From Dietzia alimentaria 72 (GTDB taxonomy: Bacteria > Actinomycetota > Actinomycetes > Mycobacteriales > Mycobacteriaceae): a DNA stretch of 64,000 nucleotides. The stretch is from positions 186,001 through 250,000 of the forward strand of contig NZ_AGFF01000024.1 in assembly GCF_000226215.1 (NCBI RefSeq), given 5' to 3'. The notes beneath the pieces are model-generated. The model had not been told where the DNA came from and made no database searches. It saw only the letters and a list, made by a program, of their open reading frames with translations. This document shows, in pieces, positions 26,471 through 35,153 of the stretch. Within the stretch, counting starts at the first letter, position 1, and every line of letters starts with the position of its first letter. Both the position numbers and the translations under genes were made by a program.

Positions 26471-27394
26471 TCAGAGCAGGGTGAGGGACTCCACGACCCA
26501 CGCCGAGGCCTCGCCGGCGGGCTTGCGGCAACTCTGCTTGCGTGGCGGTAGTGGTCGCTTACCCGCCTCGACACGCCAGGCGCGCCCGTCGGTGTGTCGG
26601 ACGACGGCCACGAGCGGGTCATCCGGGTCGATGTCGACCACGAGGTCGTCGATCCCCGCCTCCACGCCGGACTCACGGACGGCGACCTCCGCCACCTGAC
26701 CGGCCGGCGGCCATGTGCTGCGACCCCGCAGTCCCTCGGTGACGACCCGACCATCCAATTCGGCCTCGACAATGCGGGCCGCGAGGTCCGTATCCGCAGG
26801 CCCGTAGGTGTAACCGGTGCCGGGCAGCAGTAGAACCGGGGCGAAGCGGTGCCCGCCGGTGTGGGAGCACTCCCACACCGCGGCGTCCGGGTCGAGCGCG
26901 GACAAGCGAGCACCGACCAACTCGTCCAACCCGGCAGCGACAGGGCGCCCACGAAGCGCGCAGCACTGGTCCCGCTTGGCGTGGGTACACACCAGCGGGA
27001 CCGGCGCCGCGACCTCGCGGGTGCCTTCCACATGCGCACCGGGTGAAAGGTCCAATTCGAGCATGTCTGCAGGATGGTCGACGCGGCCGACGCGGATACT
27101 CCGTCGGCCGGGCCTGGTGTCGCACAGGTAGAAACGGTGACGGTCGATGCGTTGTCCCTCGCGTCCGGGGCGCCGAATGAAGAGCATCCGGGATCCGCTG
27201 GCCGCGACATGCTCCTTGAGTTGCCCGGATAGCTCTTCGCCCAGCGCTTCGCCGTCGAAGATGTCGCGTCCCCAGCGTGCGGGCAACTCCAGCAGGACCC
27301 ACGATTGCTCGTGAGCCGCGGTTCCGGCCGGTGGCTCGTCAGCCGACTGGAACGAACACCAGGAGGTAAGTGGGGTGGGATTGATGACTGACAC
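26471..27394 (-). CDS. Sucrase/ferredoxin-like family protein
   Basis: A protein of about 307 residues with the thioredoxin-like ferredoxin fold of the Suc_Fer-like family. Key pieces are CTHAKRDQCCALRG and WECSHTGGHRFAPVLLLPGTGYTYG; the cysteines in CTHAKRDQCC and the CSHTGGHRF motif are typical [2Fe-2S] ligands of the family. The biochemical role is unknown. I chose the GTG at 27394 (SVINPTPLTSW) because it leaves room for a promoter towards the divergent lipoprotein gene; the frame is open to 27460. It is upstream of dnaE2 on the same strand with a 33-nt gap. Confidence 0.78.
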   Translation of the reverse strand: MSVINPTPLTSWCSFQSADEPPAGTAAHEQSWVLLELPARWGRDIFDGEALGEELSGQLKEHVAASGSRMLFIRRPGREGQRIDRHRFYLCDTRPGRRSIRVGRVDHPADMLELDLSPGAHVEGTREVAAPVPLVCTHAKRDQCCALRGRPVAAGLDELVGARLSALDPDAAVWECSHTGGHRFAPVLLLPGTGYTYGPADTDLAARIVEAELDGRVVTEGLRGRSTWPPAGQVAEVAVRESGVEAGIDDLVVDIDPDDPLVAVVRHTDGRAWRVEAGKRPLPPRKQSCRKPAGEASAWVVESLTLL

Positions 27395-27474
27395 GCCCCC
27401 ATGGTGCCCCACCGCATGAAGTGCTGTAACTGTAGCCACCTTGTGGGACAAAAGTGACAAGAGAGACTTAAGCT

Positions 27475-28122
27475 GTGGGCATGCGTACCCGACATCGCCG
27501 CCTCATCGCGGCCGCCGCCCTGACCGCCACCGCGTCCCTGGCCATCACGGGTTGTGGGACCGGCACCTCGACTGACGACCCGACCACGAGTCAGGCGACT
27601 ACTGCGGAATCCTCGCCGGCAGCCCTGGCGCAGGCCCTGTCGCCGGAAGAGACCGAGGCCGCCGATCCCAGTGCCAGCCCGACGGACTCCGCCCCTAAGC
27701 GCGAGGAGCCGAGCCCCACCTCCGAGCGCGCCGAACTGGTCGTGTCCGAGATCCGCATGGGCGACTTCCGGGGCCGGGACCGCGTGGTCTTTGAGCTCGA
27801 CGGCCGCGGCACCCCGAGTTACTCCGTGGACTACGTGGACCCCCCCACCCAACAGGGCAGCGGCTTCCCTGTCGATGTGCCCGGCGACTCGTTCCTGCAG
27901 GTGATGATCGGCGGCCAGATCATTCCCCCCGAGACCGACATGAAGGAAGTGCCCGTGGGCACGGTGGCCGGGGACGGCGCGACCGGGGTGGCCGGGGTGG
28001 CGTTCAACGGGCAGTTCGAGGGCCAGGCTCAGTCCGTGATCGGACTCAAGGGCTCCGATCGCCCCTTCTCCGCTTTTCTGCTGCAGAACCCGACCCGCGT
28101 GGTGGTGGATATCGAGCGCTGA
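27475..28122 (+). CDS. Secreted lipoprotein with AMIN-like domain
   Basis: A 215-residue exported protein. The signal peptide RRLIAAAALTATASLAI ends in lipobox ITGC (Cys27). A long Ser/Thr/Pro/Glu-rich linker (28-85) precedes a compact domain (about 86-215, from ELVVSEIRMGDFRGRDRVVFEL) resembling the AMIN-like domains of actinobacterial lipoproteins, which are thought to bind envelope polymers. A GTG at 27475 has GAGAG at good distance; the ATG at 27481 is the alternative. The gene is divergent from the sucrase/ferredoxin-like gene and convergent with imuB, 11 nt away. Confidence 0.8.
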   Translation: MGMRTRHRRLIAAAALTATASLAITGCGTGTSTDDPTTSQATTAESSPAALAQALSPEETEAADPSASPTDSAPKREEPSPTSERAELVVSEIRMGDFRGRDRVVFELDGRGTPSYSVDYVDPPTQQGSGFPVDVPGDSFLQVMIGGQIIPPETDMKEVPVGTVAGDGATGVAGVAFNGQFEGQAQSVIGLKGSDRPFSAFLLQNPTRVVVDIER

Positions 28123-28133
28123 ACCCGCACGGC

Positions 28134-29786
28134 TCATTCGTAGACCCCTTCGACAGTCCAGCGCCCCGACTCGTCCCCGAGCGCACCGCAGAGCAACAAC
28201 GCCGCCGCACGCTCGGGGAGGACCTGCATGCGGGCCCGGGGCCTACGGGGTTCACCGCCGGGCGCGGGCTCCCACCAGGCCTCGTCGATCGGCCACGGAC
28301 GCGACCATCCGAGCAGCGCACACCTGCGCCCGCCCACCTCGATCGCGGCTGGCCGCCCACCGAGCAGGCCCCGCGGTGTGACCCCGACCGCCTCCCCGGT
28401 CGCGCTGCGCAGTAGGACCCCCCCGACGAGAGGCACCCGCGCCGCTACAGTGGCTCCCGGGTCGCCGCTCTCGCGGATCTCCAGCCGGTAGCCCGGGCCC
28501 GGCCAGACCACCGAGGGCGACGGCGCGGGCAGGGCTCCCGGCCACGGCCCCCGGGAAGCAGGCTCTGCTGGGGCGTCGCCGTACGGCAGAGACCGCACTC
28601 GCTCGGCCGGGCCGCGGCCGCCCACCTGCACCGGCACACGAACCGCCTCGGGTCCGAGCAGCCCCTGAACCCGCACCAGCGCGCGATGCACACGGGCCTC
28701 CGCGAGCCCGGCCTCTCCCCACAGCCCCTCCTGGACATGGCCGGCGGCGACGACCTCCACCGGTTCCAGGATCAGTGCGGTGACCGCTCCCCCGGCCCCG
28801 CCGGCGATCGCGGTGCCGGTGAGCCAACCCTCGAGTTGCCAGCGGAGCCGATCGGCCGTGCCCTCCGGAGTGAGCGGCGACGAGCATCGCCAAACCCGGT
28901 TGACCTCCGTACCGCCCTCGACCCGGGCGGTGATCGACAGCCGAAGGCACGAGACCCCGGCGGCGGCGAGCACAGCGTGCAACTTTCCAGCCAGTCGCCG
29001 GCCGAGGAAGGCTGCCTCATCGACCCGCTCCAGGGGCGGGTCACACTGGTGCTCGACCGCAGAGCCCGTGGGCACCGCGGATACCGAGGGCGGACGCCAC
29101 GGAACAGCGCAGGCGATGCGGTGAGCCACCGCACCGGCCTCCCCGAATCGGGTGGCCACATCACGTGGCGGGAGCGCGGCGAAGTCCCCAAGCGTCCGCA
29201 CCCCGAGCCGATGCAACAGCCCCACCAGTTCGGAGAGCACCTCGGGGTCTCCCAGAGCGGGCTCCATCACCAGAGCGCCCACTGGCAGCCGGGCCAGGTA
29301 ATCGGCGTCCCCACCCGGCTCCAGCAGGGCCGAGCCACGAGCGCCGAGCACCGCCGTGGGCAGCTCGTCCGCGAGCCCCACCTGACACTCCACACCGGCG
29401 GCAGCCACCGAGTCCACGACCCGGGTGACGACCTGCTCGACCCCTCCATGAAAGCGCAGGGCACCGGCCGCGGAGAACACGAACAGCCCCGGACGCAGAA
29501 CCTCGATGCCCGGGACCACGGCGTCGAGCGCCTGCACCACCGGTTCGAACCAGGCGGCATCGCGGGCCGAATCTGCCGCGACCACCACGAGCTCCGGGCA
29601 TCGAAACTGCGCTTCACGTCGGCGCAGTCCGCGCCGCACCCCGACCGCCCGGGCGACGGCGTTGCACGCGAGCACCCCGCGAGGACCCACGACGGCCAAC
29701 GGCAGGTGCAGTCCGTGCCCCTCAGCCCGAGCCGCCGCGACCGTCGGCCAGTCCGGGCACCACACCGCCATGACCCGAGAACTCAT
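28134..29786 (-). CDS. imuB: Mutasome protein ImuB (inactive Y-family polymerase)
   Basis: A 550-residue Y-family polymerase relative that bridges DnaE2, ImuA' and the sliding clamp during damage-induced mutagenesis. The fold is recognisable from MAVWCPDWPTVAAARA onward, with a helix-hairpin-helix part near LLHRLGVRTLGDFAALP. The catalytic Ser-Asp-Glu motif is replaced by FSAAGA, in line with ImuB being non-catalytic. The start at 29786 overlaps the imuA' stop by ATGA; the open frame upstream lies over imuA'. The C-terminal half is long and Pro/Gly rich. Confidence 0.9.
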   Translation of the reverse strand: MSSRVMAVWCPDWPTVAAARAEGHGLHLPLAVVGPRGVLACNAVARAVGVRRGLRRREAQFRCPELVVVAADSARDAAWFEPVVQALDAVVPGIEVLRPGLFVFSAAGALRFHGGVEQVVTRVVDSVAAAGVECQVGLADELPTAVLGARGSALLEPGGDADYLARLPVGALVMEPALGDPEVLSELVGLLHRLGVRTLGDFAALPPRDVATRFGEAGAVAHRIACAVPWRPPSVSAVPTGSAVEHQCDPPLERVDEAAFLGRRLAGKLHAVLAAAGVSCLRLSITARVEGGTEVNRVWRCSSPLTPEGTADRLRWQLEGWLTGTAIAGGAGGAVTALILEPVEVVAAGHVQEGLWGEAGLAEARVHRALVRVQGLLGPEAVRVPVQVGGRGPAERVRSLPYGDAPAEPASRGPWPGALPAPSPSVVWPGPGYRLEIRESGDPGATVAARVPLVGGVLLRSATGEAVGVTPRGLLGGRPAAIEVGGRRCALLGWSRPWPIDEAWWEPAPGGEPRRPRARMQVLPERAAALLLCGALGDESGRWTVEGVYE

Positions 29787-30604
29787 CCCGCCGCCACCCA
29801 TTCCGCGGTCCGGGTGGATGCAGCCCGGCCGGAGCTGCGCACCACGGTGGAAACCGAGGCGAGCCGGCCCGCGCCCGCGCCCAGCCCGCCGTAGCGGCAG
29901 TGCCGACCCGCCAGTGTCAGCTCCGCCCCGGGCCAACCAGCACCCACAAGCAGCACCGCCCCAGCAGCCCGCACCCGGCCGGCGAGCACGCGAGCCCGAG
30001 ACGGTGCTACGGCCGCGACACCGGGCCCGAGCAGGACCAGATCCAGCCCGTCGAGCAGCACGGACACCACCGCCGCAGGGTCCGGCCCGGGGTCCGGGAC
30101 CAGCGCTAGAAAATCCAACCGGCCACCCTGTTCGGCCACTGCCGCCACCCCGAGCTCCGGCCATCCGACCACCGCACACCTCGCACCGGCCGCCGTGGCC
30201 GCGGCGAGCAGACCGACACGGAGGGTCGCACTGCCGGACACCGCCGTGACATGACCTGCGGGCAGCACCCCGCCCGGCAGGAGGTGGGCCACGGAGCCGG
30301 GCACGGCCGCCCCGGGCACGACCGCCGCGGGTGCCGGCGCCGGGGCGGAGTCCGAGACCGGGGCCGGGACGCAGACAGACGTGGCGGGCACCGTAGCCTC
30401 AGCGGGCCCCACGGGCGCGGAGGCGAGGGGAACTTCCGACTCTGCACGAACACCCCGGGCGGCCACCGCTGGCGCTACCGAACGTTCGGCCGCGGGCGCG
30501 CCCCCACCCGGCATCGCGGCCAGGCGCCGCCGCAACTCCGCGACGCGCGCGTCCGTATCGAGACCAGACAGATCGGCGACAGAAGCAGCACCTTTTACCA
30601 TCAC
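29783..30604 (-). CDS. Mutasome accessory protein ImuA'
   Basis: A 273-residue protein at the usual place in front of imuB. The N-terminal half is an Ala/Pro/Val-rich low-complexity stretch; the C-terminal half (from AHLLPGGVLPAGHVTAVSG) looks like a RecA-type core. The Walker A equivalent reads GSATLRV, without the usual Lys-Thr, so ATP binding is doubtful, as known for ImuA'. A GGGAGG site precedes the ATG by 8 nt. Two LexA-type boxes lie 42-111 nt upstream. The identity rests strongly on the imuB neighbour, since the protein is poorly conserved. Confidence 0.8.
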   Translation of the reverse strand: MMVKGAASVADLSGLDTDARVAELRRRLAAMPGGGAPAAERSVAPAVAARGVRAESEVPLASAPVGPAEATVPATSVCVPAPVSDSAPAPAPAAVVPGAAVPGSVAHLLPGGVLPAGHVTAVSGSATLRVGLLAAATAAGARCAVVGWPELGVAAVAEQGGRLDFLALVPDPGPDPAAVVSVLLDGLDLVLLGPGVAAVAPSRARVLAGRVRAAGAVLLVGAGWPGAELTLAGRHCRYGGLGAGAGRLASVSTVVRSSGRAASTRTAEWVAAG

Positions 30605-30645
30605 CAGAACCTCCCGTCAGCGCGACACTCCGTCACATGCATTAA

Positions 30646-30661
30646 TCGAACTATTTTTCGA
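30646..30661. promoter_or_regulatory. LexA (SOS) box upstream of imuA'
   Basis: TCGAAC-TATT-TTTCGA matches the actinobacterial SOS consensus TCGAAC-N4-GTTCGA at 11 of 12 positions. It lies 42 nt upstream of the imuA' start, which fits repression of imuA'-imuB by LexA and induction after DNA damage. Confidence 0.75.
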
Positions 30662-30699
30662 CCACGGGAACAGTGAACACCACGGGTACGACACCGCGC

Positions 30700-30715
30700 A
30701 AGAACACCTGTTCGA
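30700..30715. promoter_or_regulatory. Second, weaker LexA-like box
   Basis: AAGAAC-ACCT-GTTCGA matches the SOS consensus at 10 of 12 positions. It lies 96 nt upstream of imuA' and 46 nt upstream of the candidate ldh -10 box, so it could act on either divergent gene. Confidence 0.5.
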
Positions 30716-30761
30716 GACGGGCGGTCCTCGTCGTCGTCACCCCTGGTCGGCCCGGACCGCC

Positions 30762-30767
30762 TACCCT
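30762..30767 (+). promoter_or_regulatory. Candidate -10 box, leaderless ldh
   Basis: TACCCT, 8 nt before the ATG of ldh, with no Shine-Dalgarno site. Confidence 0.4.
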
Positions 30768-30775
30768 CGGTGACC

Positions 30776-31723
30776 ATGAGAGCTTCCGTCGGGAACCGCA
30801 TCGTGCTCATCGGCGCCGGGGACGTGGGCGTCGCCTACGCCTATGCCCTCGTCAACCAGGGTCTGGCGGACCACCTGGCCATCATCGACACCGACCGCGA
30901 CAAACTCGTCGGCGAGGTCATGGACCTCAACCACGGAGTCGTGTGGGCGCCCTCCCCCACCCTCGTCACCGAGGGCACCTACGCCGACTGCACCGACGCC
31001 ACCATGGTGGTGATCTGCGCAGGCACCGCCCAGAAACCCGGCGAGACCCGACTCGAGCTGGTGGGGAAAAACATGGCACTGTTCGAGAAGATCGTCGGAG
31101 ACGTCATGGCCACCGACTTCGACGGCATCCTCCTGGTGGCCACCAACCCCGTCGATATCCTCACCCAGGCCTCATGGCGCTACTCAGGGCTGCCCGCCGC
31201 GCAGGTCATCGGCTCCGGCACCATCCTCGACTCGGCACGCTTCCGGTTCATGCTGGGCCAGCACTACGACGTCGCCCCGATGAGCGTGCACGCCCTGATC
31301 ATCGGCGAGCACGGCGACACCGAGCTGCCGGTCTTCTCCTCTGCCAACGTCTCCGGGGTCCCGCTACGTCGGGATCTGGACGGCGAGCCCGCCAAACGTG
31401 AGCGGCTCTCTCAGATCTTCGACGAGACCCGGGACGCCGCCTACCGGATCATCGACTCCAAGGGGTCCACCAGCTACGGCATCGGCATGGGACTGGCCAG
31501 AATTACCCGGGCGGTGCTGCGGAACGAGCAGGTCTCGTTGCCCGTGTCCACACTGCTGCGCGGCGAATACGGCGAGGACGGGATCTTCATCGGGGTGCCC
31601 GCGGTGATCGGGCGGACCGGGGTACAGAGGGTGGTGGAGCTCGAACTCGACACCACCGAGCGGGAACAGTTCGCCCGCAGCGCGAGTGCGCTGCGGGCGG
31701 TGGCCGAACAGTTCGGGATATAG
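30776..31723 (+). CDS. ldh: L-lactate dehydrogenase
   Basis: Interconverts pyruvate and L-lactate with NAD in the cytoplasm. The Rossmann motif is [16 protein letters not shown], with Asp of AIIDTD selecting NAD. The loop [15 protein letters not shown] carries the catalytic Arg region, and the active-site His is in [14 protein letters not shown]. About 315 residues, the usual length. I prefer the ATG at 30776; a GTG two codons earlier is possible. A TACCCT element 8 nt upstream suggests a leaderless message. Divergent from the imuA'B operon. Confidence 0.94.
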   Translation: MRASVGNRIVLIGAGDVGVAYAYALVNQGLADHLAIIDTDRDKLVGEVMDLNHGVVWAPSPTLVTEGTYADCTDATMVVICAGTAQKPGETRLELVGKNMALFEKIVGDVMATDFDGILLVATNPVDILTQASWRYSGLPAAQVIGSGTILDSARFRFMLGQHYDVAPMSVHALIIGEHGDTELPVFSSANVSGVPLRRDLDGEPAKRERLSQIFDETRDAAYRIIDSKGSTSYGIGMGLARITRAVLRNEQVSLPVSTLLRGEYGEDGIFIGVPAVIGRTGVQRVVELELDTTEREQFARSASALRAVAEQFGI

Positions 31724-31731
31724 CGCGGAGG

Positions 31732-31875
31732 TCAGCGACTCGGCGGGTCGCTGGCGGGGAAGGACTCGACTCCCCACTCGTCCGCGATCTCATCCTCGTG
31801 GTCGTGACTGGCCTTGGCTGCGAGGTCTGCGGCCAACGGGTCGCCCTCGCGGTCAGAATTCTGCGGAATGGTCAT
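31732..31875 (-). CDS. Small acidic protein with a C-terminal SFPASDPPS motif
   Basis: A 47-residue protein, too short for many gene finders. It starts MTIPQNSDREGDPLAADL and ends in WGVESFPASDPPSR. The tail SFPASDPPS recurs at the C-terminus of many otherwise different small bacterial proteins of unknown function, which argues that this is real. An AAGGAG lies 11 nt upstream of the ATG at 31875. The body is strongly acidic (Asp/Glu/His). It is convergent with ldh, with 8 nt between the stops. Confidence 0.7.
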   Translation of the reverse strand: MTIPQNSDREGDPLAADLAAKASHDHEDEIADEWGVESFPASDPPSR

Positions 31876-31993
31876 CGTGCATCGATCTCCTTCCACCACA
31901 TGAGCGATGCGGCGCGACTAACATTACTCTCCCCCGCAACCCCTTCTACTGTCCTACACCCTCGCAATACCACTACAAATACAGAGGGATGCC

Positions 31994-32395
31994 ATGCACA
32001 CCACCCACTACGCCCACACCCTGATCCTGCCCGCACCCGACACCAGGGCAGAGTCCGCCCTCGCCCCTCCGGCGGGCAAGGGAACGGTCGCCGAACTGCA
32101 GTACGCGCGCCTGGCCGGCAACGACTACACGTGGACGAGCGACGACCTCCTCTTCGACGTGCACTGCCAACGTAAGGGCATACCAGACGCCGATCGCCCG
32201 GCGGCACGCGAGCGGTTCTTCTCGACCGGTCAGCCGTGCCTGCGCACCTCTCCGCTGGCCAAGACCTACGGCTGGGCGTTGCACTTCGACTCCGACGGGC
32301 GCATCGCGCTACTGCCCATGGGTTCCGAGCGCCTGTCCGAACTACAGCGCGACCCGGCCGTGACGGTCAGGCCCGCCATGAAGAGTTCCCGCTAG
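31994..32395 (+). CDS. DUF6157 family protein
   Basis: A 133-residue cytoplasmic protein of unknown function. It opens with HTTHYAHTLI and carries the family blocks LQYARLAGNDYTWTSDDLLF and FFSTGQPCLRTSPLAKTYGW. The cysteine in QPCLR and several His and Trp residues are conserved-looking, but no catalytic role is known. An AGAGGG lies a few bases upstream of the ATG. Its stop codon shares CTAG (32392-32395) with the stop of the convergent SGNH hydrolase gene. Confidence 0.82.
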   Translation: MHTTHYAHTLILPAPDTRAESALAPPAGKGTVAELQYARLAGNDYTWTSDDLLFDVHCQRKGIPDADRPAARERFFSTGQPCLRTSPLAKTYGWALHFDSDGRIALLPMGSERLSELQRDPAVTVRPAMKSSR

Positions 32396-33012
32396 TAATC
32401 CGGCTCGAGATCCGGCAGCAGGCGCAACCACTCGAGCACCGGGCTGGACACCACCCGCGCGAACTGTGCGTACCCGTCGGGCCCGGGGTGCGCTCCGTCT
32501 CCGGCGATGACCTCGCGTACCCAGGCCCCGCCTGCCATCAGCACGTCGAAGGTCGGCACGAACGGCACCCCGGACTCGGCGCACACCTGCGCCATCGCCT
32601 TTGAACGAACGGCGATCCGCTCATTGACCTCGTCCCACGCGACCGGCGGCGGCCCCACCACGAGGAACTGTCCCTGCGGTGTCCGTTCGATCATCCCGCG
32701 CAGTGCCCGGGCCGTGCCCGCCTCGTCGACGCGTATCTCGCCCTCGTGCTCTATGGCGTCGTTGACGCCGAACTGCGCGATCACCGCGGTGGTGGGGAAC
32801 GCGGCCCGTCGGCGGTCGACCTCGTCCCAGCGGTCCAGGATCATCTCCGAGGTGTCCCCGCCGACCCCGGCGACCGCGGCCTGGATCTGCAACCCGACCC
32901 CGAGCCCCGCCTCGACCAGATGGGCGGTCCACCCGCGACCTGTCTCGTCGCCGTAGCCGGCCACCAACGAGTCGCCGATGATGCAGACGGGCAGGTCGCG
33001 GGGTTCACTCAC
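32392..33012 (-). CDS. Cytoplasmic SGNH/GDSL hydrolase
   Basis: A 206-residue esterase-fold protein without a signal peptide, unlike the secreted SGNH protein at 8743. Block I is CIIGDSLVAGYGDE (nucleophile Ser), block III is QFGVNDAIE, block V is HPGPDGYAQFA with the catalytic His. It resembles the TesA-like lysophospholipase/thioesterase group. The start is the GTG at 33012 (SEPRDLPVCIIGDS). It follows the response regulator gene by 58 nt on the same strand, so it may be cotranscribed with the two-component system. Confidence 0.85.
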   Translation of the reverse strand: MSEPRDLPVCIIGDSLVAGYGDETGRGWTAHLVEAGLGVGLQIQAAVAGVGGDTSEMILDRWDEVDRRRAAFPTTAVIAQFGVNDAIEHEGEIRVDEAGTARALRGMIERTPQGQFLVVGPPPVAWDEVNERIAVRSKAMAQVCAESGVPFVPTFDVLMAGGAWVREVIAGDGAHPGPDGYAQFARVVSSPVLEWLRLLPDLEPDY

Positions 33013-33070
33013 GACCTCACCGTAGTTGCCTCGGGCCGAGCGTGAAGGCCGATCCCGACGAAGAGGCTGA

Positions 33071-33802
33071 TCAGTCCAGATGCCGGGACTGCGCCCAGCG
33101 GGTGAGCGCGTGGCGGTTGGACTGCTGAGTTTTGCGCAGGACGTTGGAGGCGTGGGTCTCCACGGTCTTGACCGAGATGAACAACTTCTCGGCGATTTCC
33201 TTATAGGTGTACCCGCGGGCCAGCAGTCGCAACACCTCCTTCTCGCGCGGGGTGAGCGAGTCGACCTCGGGGTCGTGGACGGGCTCGCCACGCTCCGCGG
33301 GGCCGGGGGCGGCACGCGCGAACGCGTCCAGCACGAATCCGGCCAGTCGCGGAGAGAACACGGCGTCCCCGTCGGCCACTCGGCGTACCGCGTCGGCCAG
33401 GTCCTCGCCGGTGATGGTCTTGGTGACGTAGCCGCGGGCACCGGCCCGGATCACCGCGATCACGTCCTCAGCCGCGTCGGACACACTCAGCGCGAGAAAG
33501 GTCGGCTCCGGGGCGCGGGCGGGATCCACGACACCGCCCGGGTCGGCCCTCAGCACCGAGCGCAGCACGGCCACGCCACCACCATCCGGCATGTGCACAT
33601 CGAGCAGCACCACGTCGGGACGCACCCGGCCGATGCCTGACACCGCATCCGCGACCGACCCCGCCTCGCCGACGATCTCGATCGCCGATTGTCCGGCGAG
33701 TTCAGCCCGGACCCCGCTGCGGAACACCGCGTGGTCGTCGACGAGGAAGACCCGGCACGTCCCGTCGTCCCCCTCCGGCCTGTCCTGCGGCCCGTTCGTC
33801 AT
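33071..33802 (-). CDS. LuxR/NarL-type response regulator (EsrR-like)
   Basis: A two-component regulator of 243 residues. The receiver domain has the acidic pocket Asp22/Asp23 (FLVDDHA), phospho-acceptor Asp68 (LLDVHMPDG) and the conserved Lys in GYVTKTITGEDL. The C-terminal LuxR helix-turn-helix (LTPREKEVLRLLARGYTYKEIAEKLFISVKTVETH, quoted in part) binds DNA. Its ATG overlaps the kinase stop by 4 nt, marking them as a cognate pair. With a PspC-domain kinase and a divergent PspC protein it resembles the C. glutamicum EsrISR envelope-stress system. The protein has a rather long insertion between receiver strands 4 and 5. Confidence 0.88.
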   Translation of the reverse strand: MTNGPQDRPEGDDGTCRVFLVDDHAVFRSGVRAELAGQSAIEIVGEAGSVADAVSGIGRVRPDVVLLDVHMPDGGGVAVLRSVLRADPGGVVDPARAPEPTFLALSVSDAAEDVIAVIRAGARGYVTKTITGEDLADAVRRVADGDAVFSPRLAGFVLDAFARAAPGPAERGEPVHDPEVDSLTPREKEVLRLLARGYTYKEIAEKLFISVKTVETHASNVLRKTQQSNRHALTRWAQSRHLD

Positions 33803-35085
33803 TCGCCCTCCAGCGGCATCTCGATCCCGATCTCCGTCCCGCGGCCGAGCGTACTGCGCACGCCCACCGTCCCACCTCGACTCTCCACACGGTGGCGGAT
33901 CGACCGCGCCAACCCGTGGCGGTCCTCGTCGACGGCGTCGAGATCGAAGCCGCAGCCGCGGTCGCGGACGAACGCGCTGAGCGTGCGTCCGTCGTTCTCC
34001 ACAAACACGTCGGCGGTCTCGACGCCAGCGTGTTTAGCGACGTTGACCAGGGCCTCCCTGACTGCACCCAGGACGGCCTCCTCGGCATCGCCCACCGGTC
34101 CGTCCCCGCCCACCACGACCTGGTCCACCCGCAGGCCGTAGTCATCCTCGACGTCGGCGACCATCACCTCGACAGCCCCTGCGACGGTCGCCGCGCCCGA
34201 GGACATCCGGGAGCCCGCGCCGAACAGCCACTGCCGCAACTCTCGCTCCTGCCGGCGGGCCAGACGCGACACCTGGCCCGGGTCCTCGGACCGCTTCTGG
34301 ATGAGTGCCAGCGTCTGCAGGACGGAATCGTGCAGGTGCGAGGCGATGTTGGAGCGTTCGGTCTCACGAACTCGAGCCGCGCGCTCCTCCTCGAGCGACC
34401 GCCACAGTCGCAACCCCACCGGCACGCTGAGCAGTCCCACGCCGACGAGGGTGGCCACAACCGCGAGGAGGGACGACCGTAGTGCGGCGAGCTCGACCTG
34501 ACCGAGCACGACGACCGCGAGACCGATGACGACGAGGGTGGCCCCCGCCGTAACCCTGGCCCAGCCGAAGACCGAACGCGGGGCGACTCGTCCCCCACCG
34601 TCGTACTGCTGCCAGACGAGCACGACACCGACCGCCACGACCAGGACCGGGACCAGGACGTGCAGGCCGGTGGCCGTCGCGGCCATGATCGACGTCATTG
34701 CCCCCACCACGGCCAGCGCCAGTAGCGCCAGCCCCCGCCGTCGCACACCCACGTCCGCGGTCGCGACACCCGACCGCGACGGCACGGCTGGGGACTGTGC
34801 AGCGGGCACCAAAGCCCACAGGATCGTATAGAGCACCACTCCGGCGCCGGAGAGTGAGGCCAGGACGACGAACGCGATGCGGACGAGGGTCACCCGCACC
34901 CCGAGGTGCTCCGCCACGCCTGCACACACGCCGCCGAGCACCGCCGCCCGTCCGGTACGGCGCGACAATTCCGGATACCACCCGAAGACCGGGGGCCTCG
35001 CTACCCCGGGAGGAGTCGACGACCACGTCGCCCCCACTGCGGGCACCGGGCCGGACGCAGCGTCAGCAGGAGGTTCGTCTGTCAT
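33799..35085 (-). CDS. PspC-domain sensor histidine kinase (EsrS-like)
   Basis: A 428-residue membrane kinase. A PspC domain (about 42-95, LGGVCAGVAEHLGVRVTLVRI) is followed by four more predicted membrane helices (about 115-225). Next is a HisKA_3 dimerisation domain with phospho-acceptor His252 (SHLHDSVLQTLALIQKRS) and an HATPase domain (EALVNVAKHAG, DRGCGFD, GTEIGIEMPL). PspC domains sense membrane or envelope damage. It overlaps the response regulator gene by ATGA. The architecture matches the corynebacterial EsrS/CgtS5 kinase. Confidence 0.9.
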   Translation of the reverse strand: MTDEPPADAASGPVPAVGATWSSTPPGVARPPVFGWYPELSRRTGRAAVLGGVCAGVAEHLGVRVTLVRIAFVVLASLSGAGVVLYTILWALVPAAQSPAVPSRSGVATADVGVRRRGLALLALAVVGAMTSIMAATATGLHVLVPVLVVAVGVVLVWQQYDGGGRVAPRSVFGWARVTAGATLVVIGLAVVVLGQVELAALRSSLLAVVATLVGVGLLSVPVGLRLWRSLEEERAARVRETERSNIASHLHDSVLQTLALIQKRSEDPGQVSRLARRQERELRQWLFGAGSRMSSGAATVAGAVEVMVADVEDDYGLRVDQVVVGGDGPVGDAEEAVLGAVREALVNVAKHAGVETADVFVENDGRTLSAFVRDRGCGFDLDAVDEDRHGLARSIRHRVESRGGTVGVRSTLGRGTEIGIEMPLEGE

Positions 35086-35153
35086 CCACTCAGACTCTCA
35101 GATCGCAGGACCGTCGGCATCGGGATGTTCCCGGGGAATCTCCGGGTGACCCC

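Noticed and set aside
29787-30179. N-terminal extension of the imuB frame
   Set aside because: It lies over imuA' in another frame; ATGA coupling and the protein start MSSRVMAVW support 29786.
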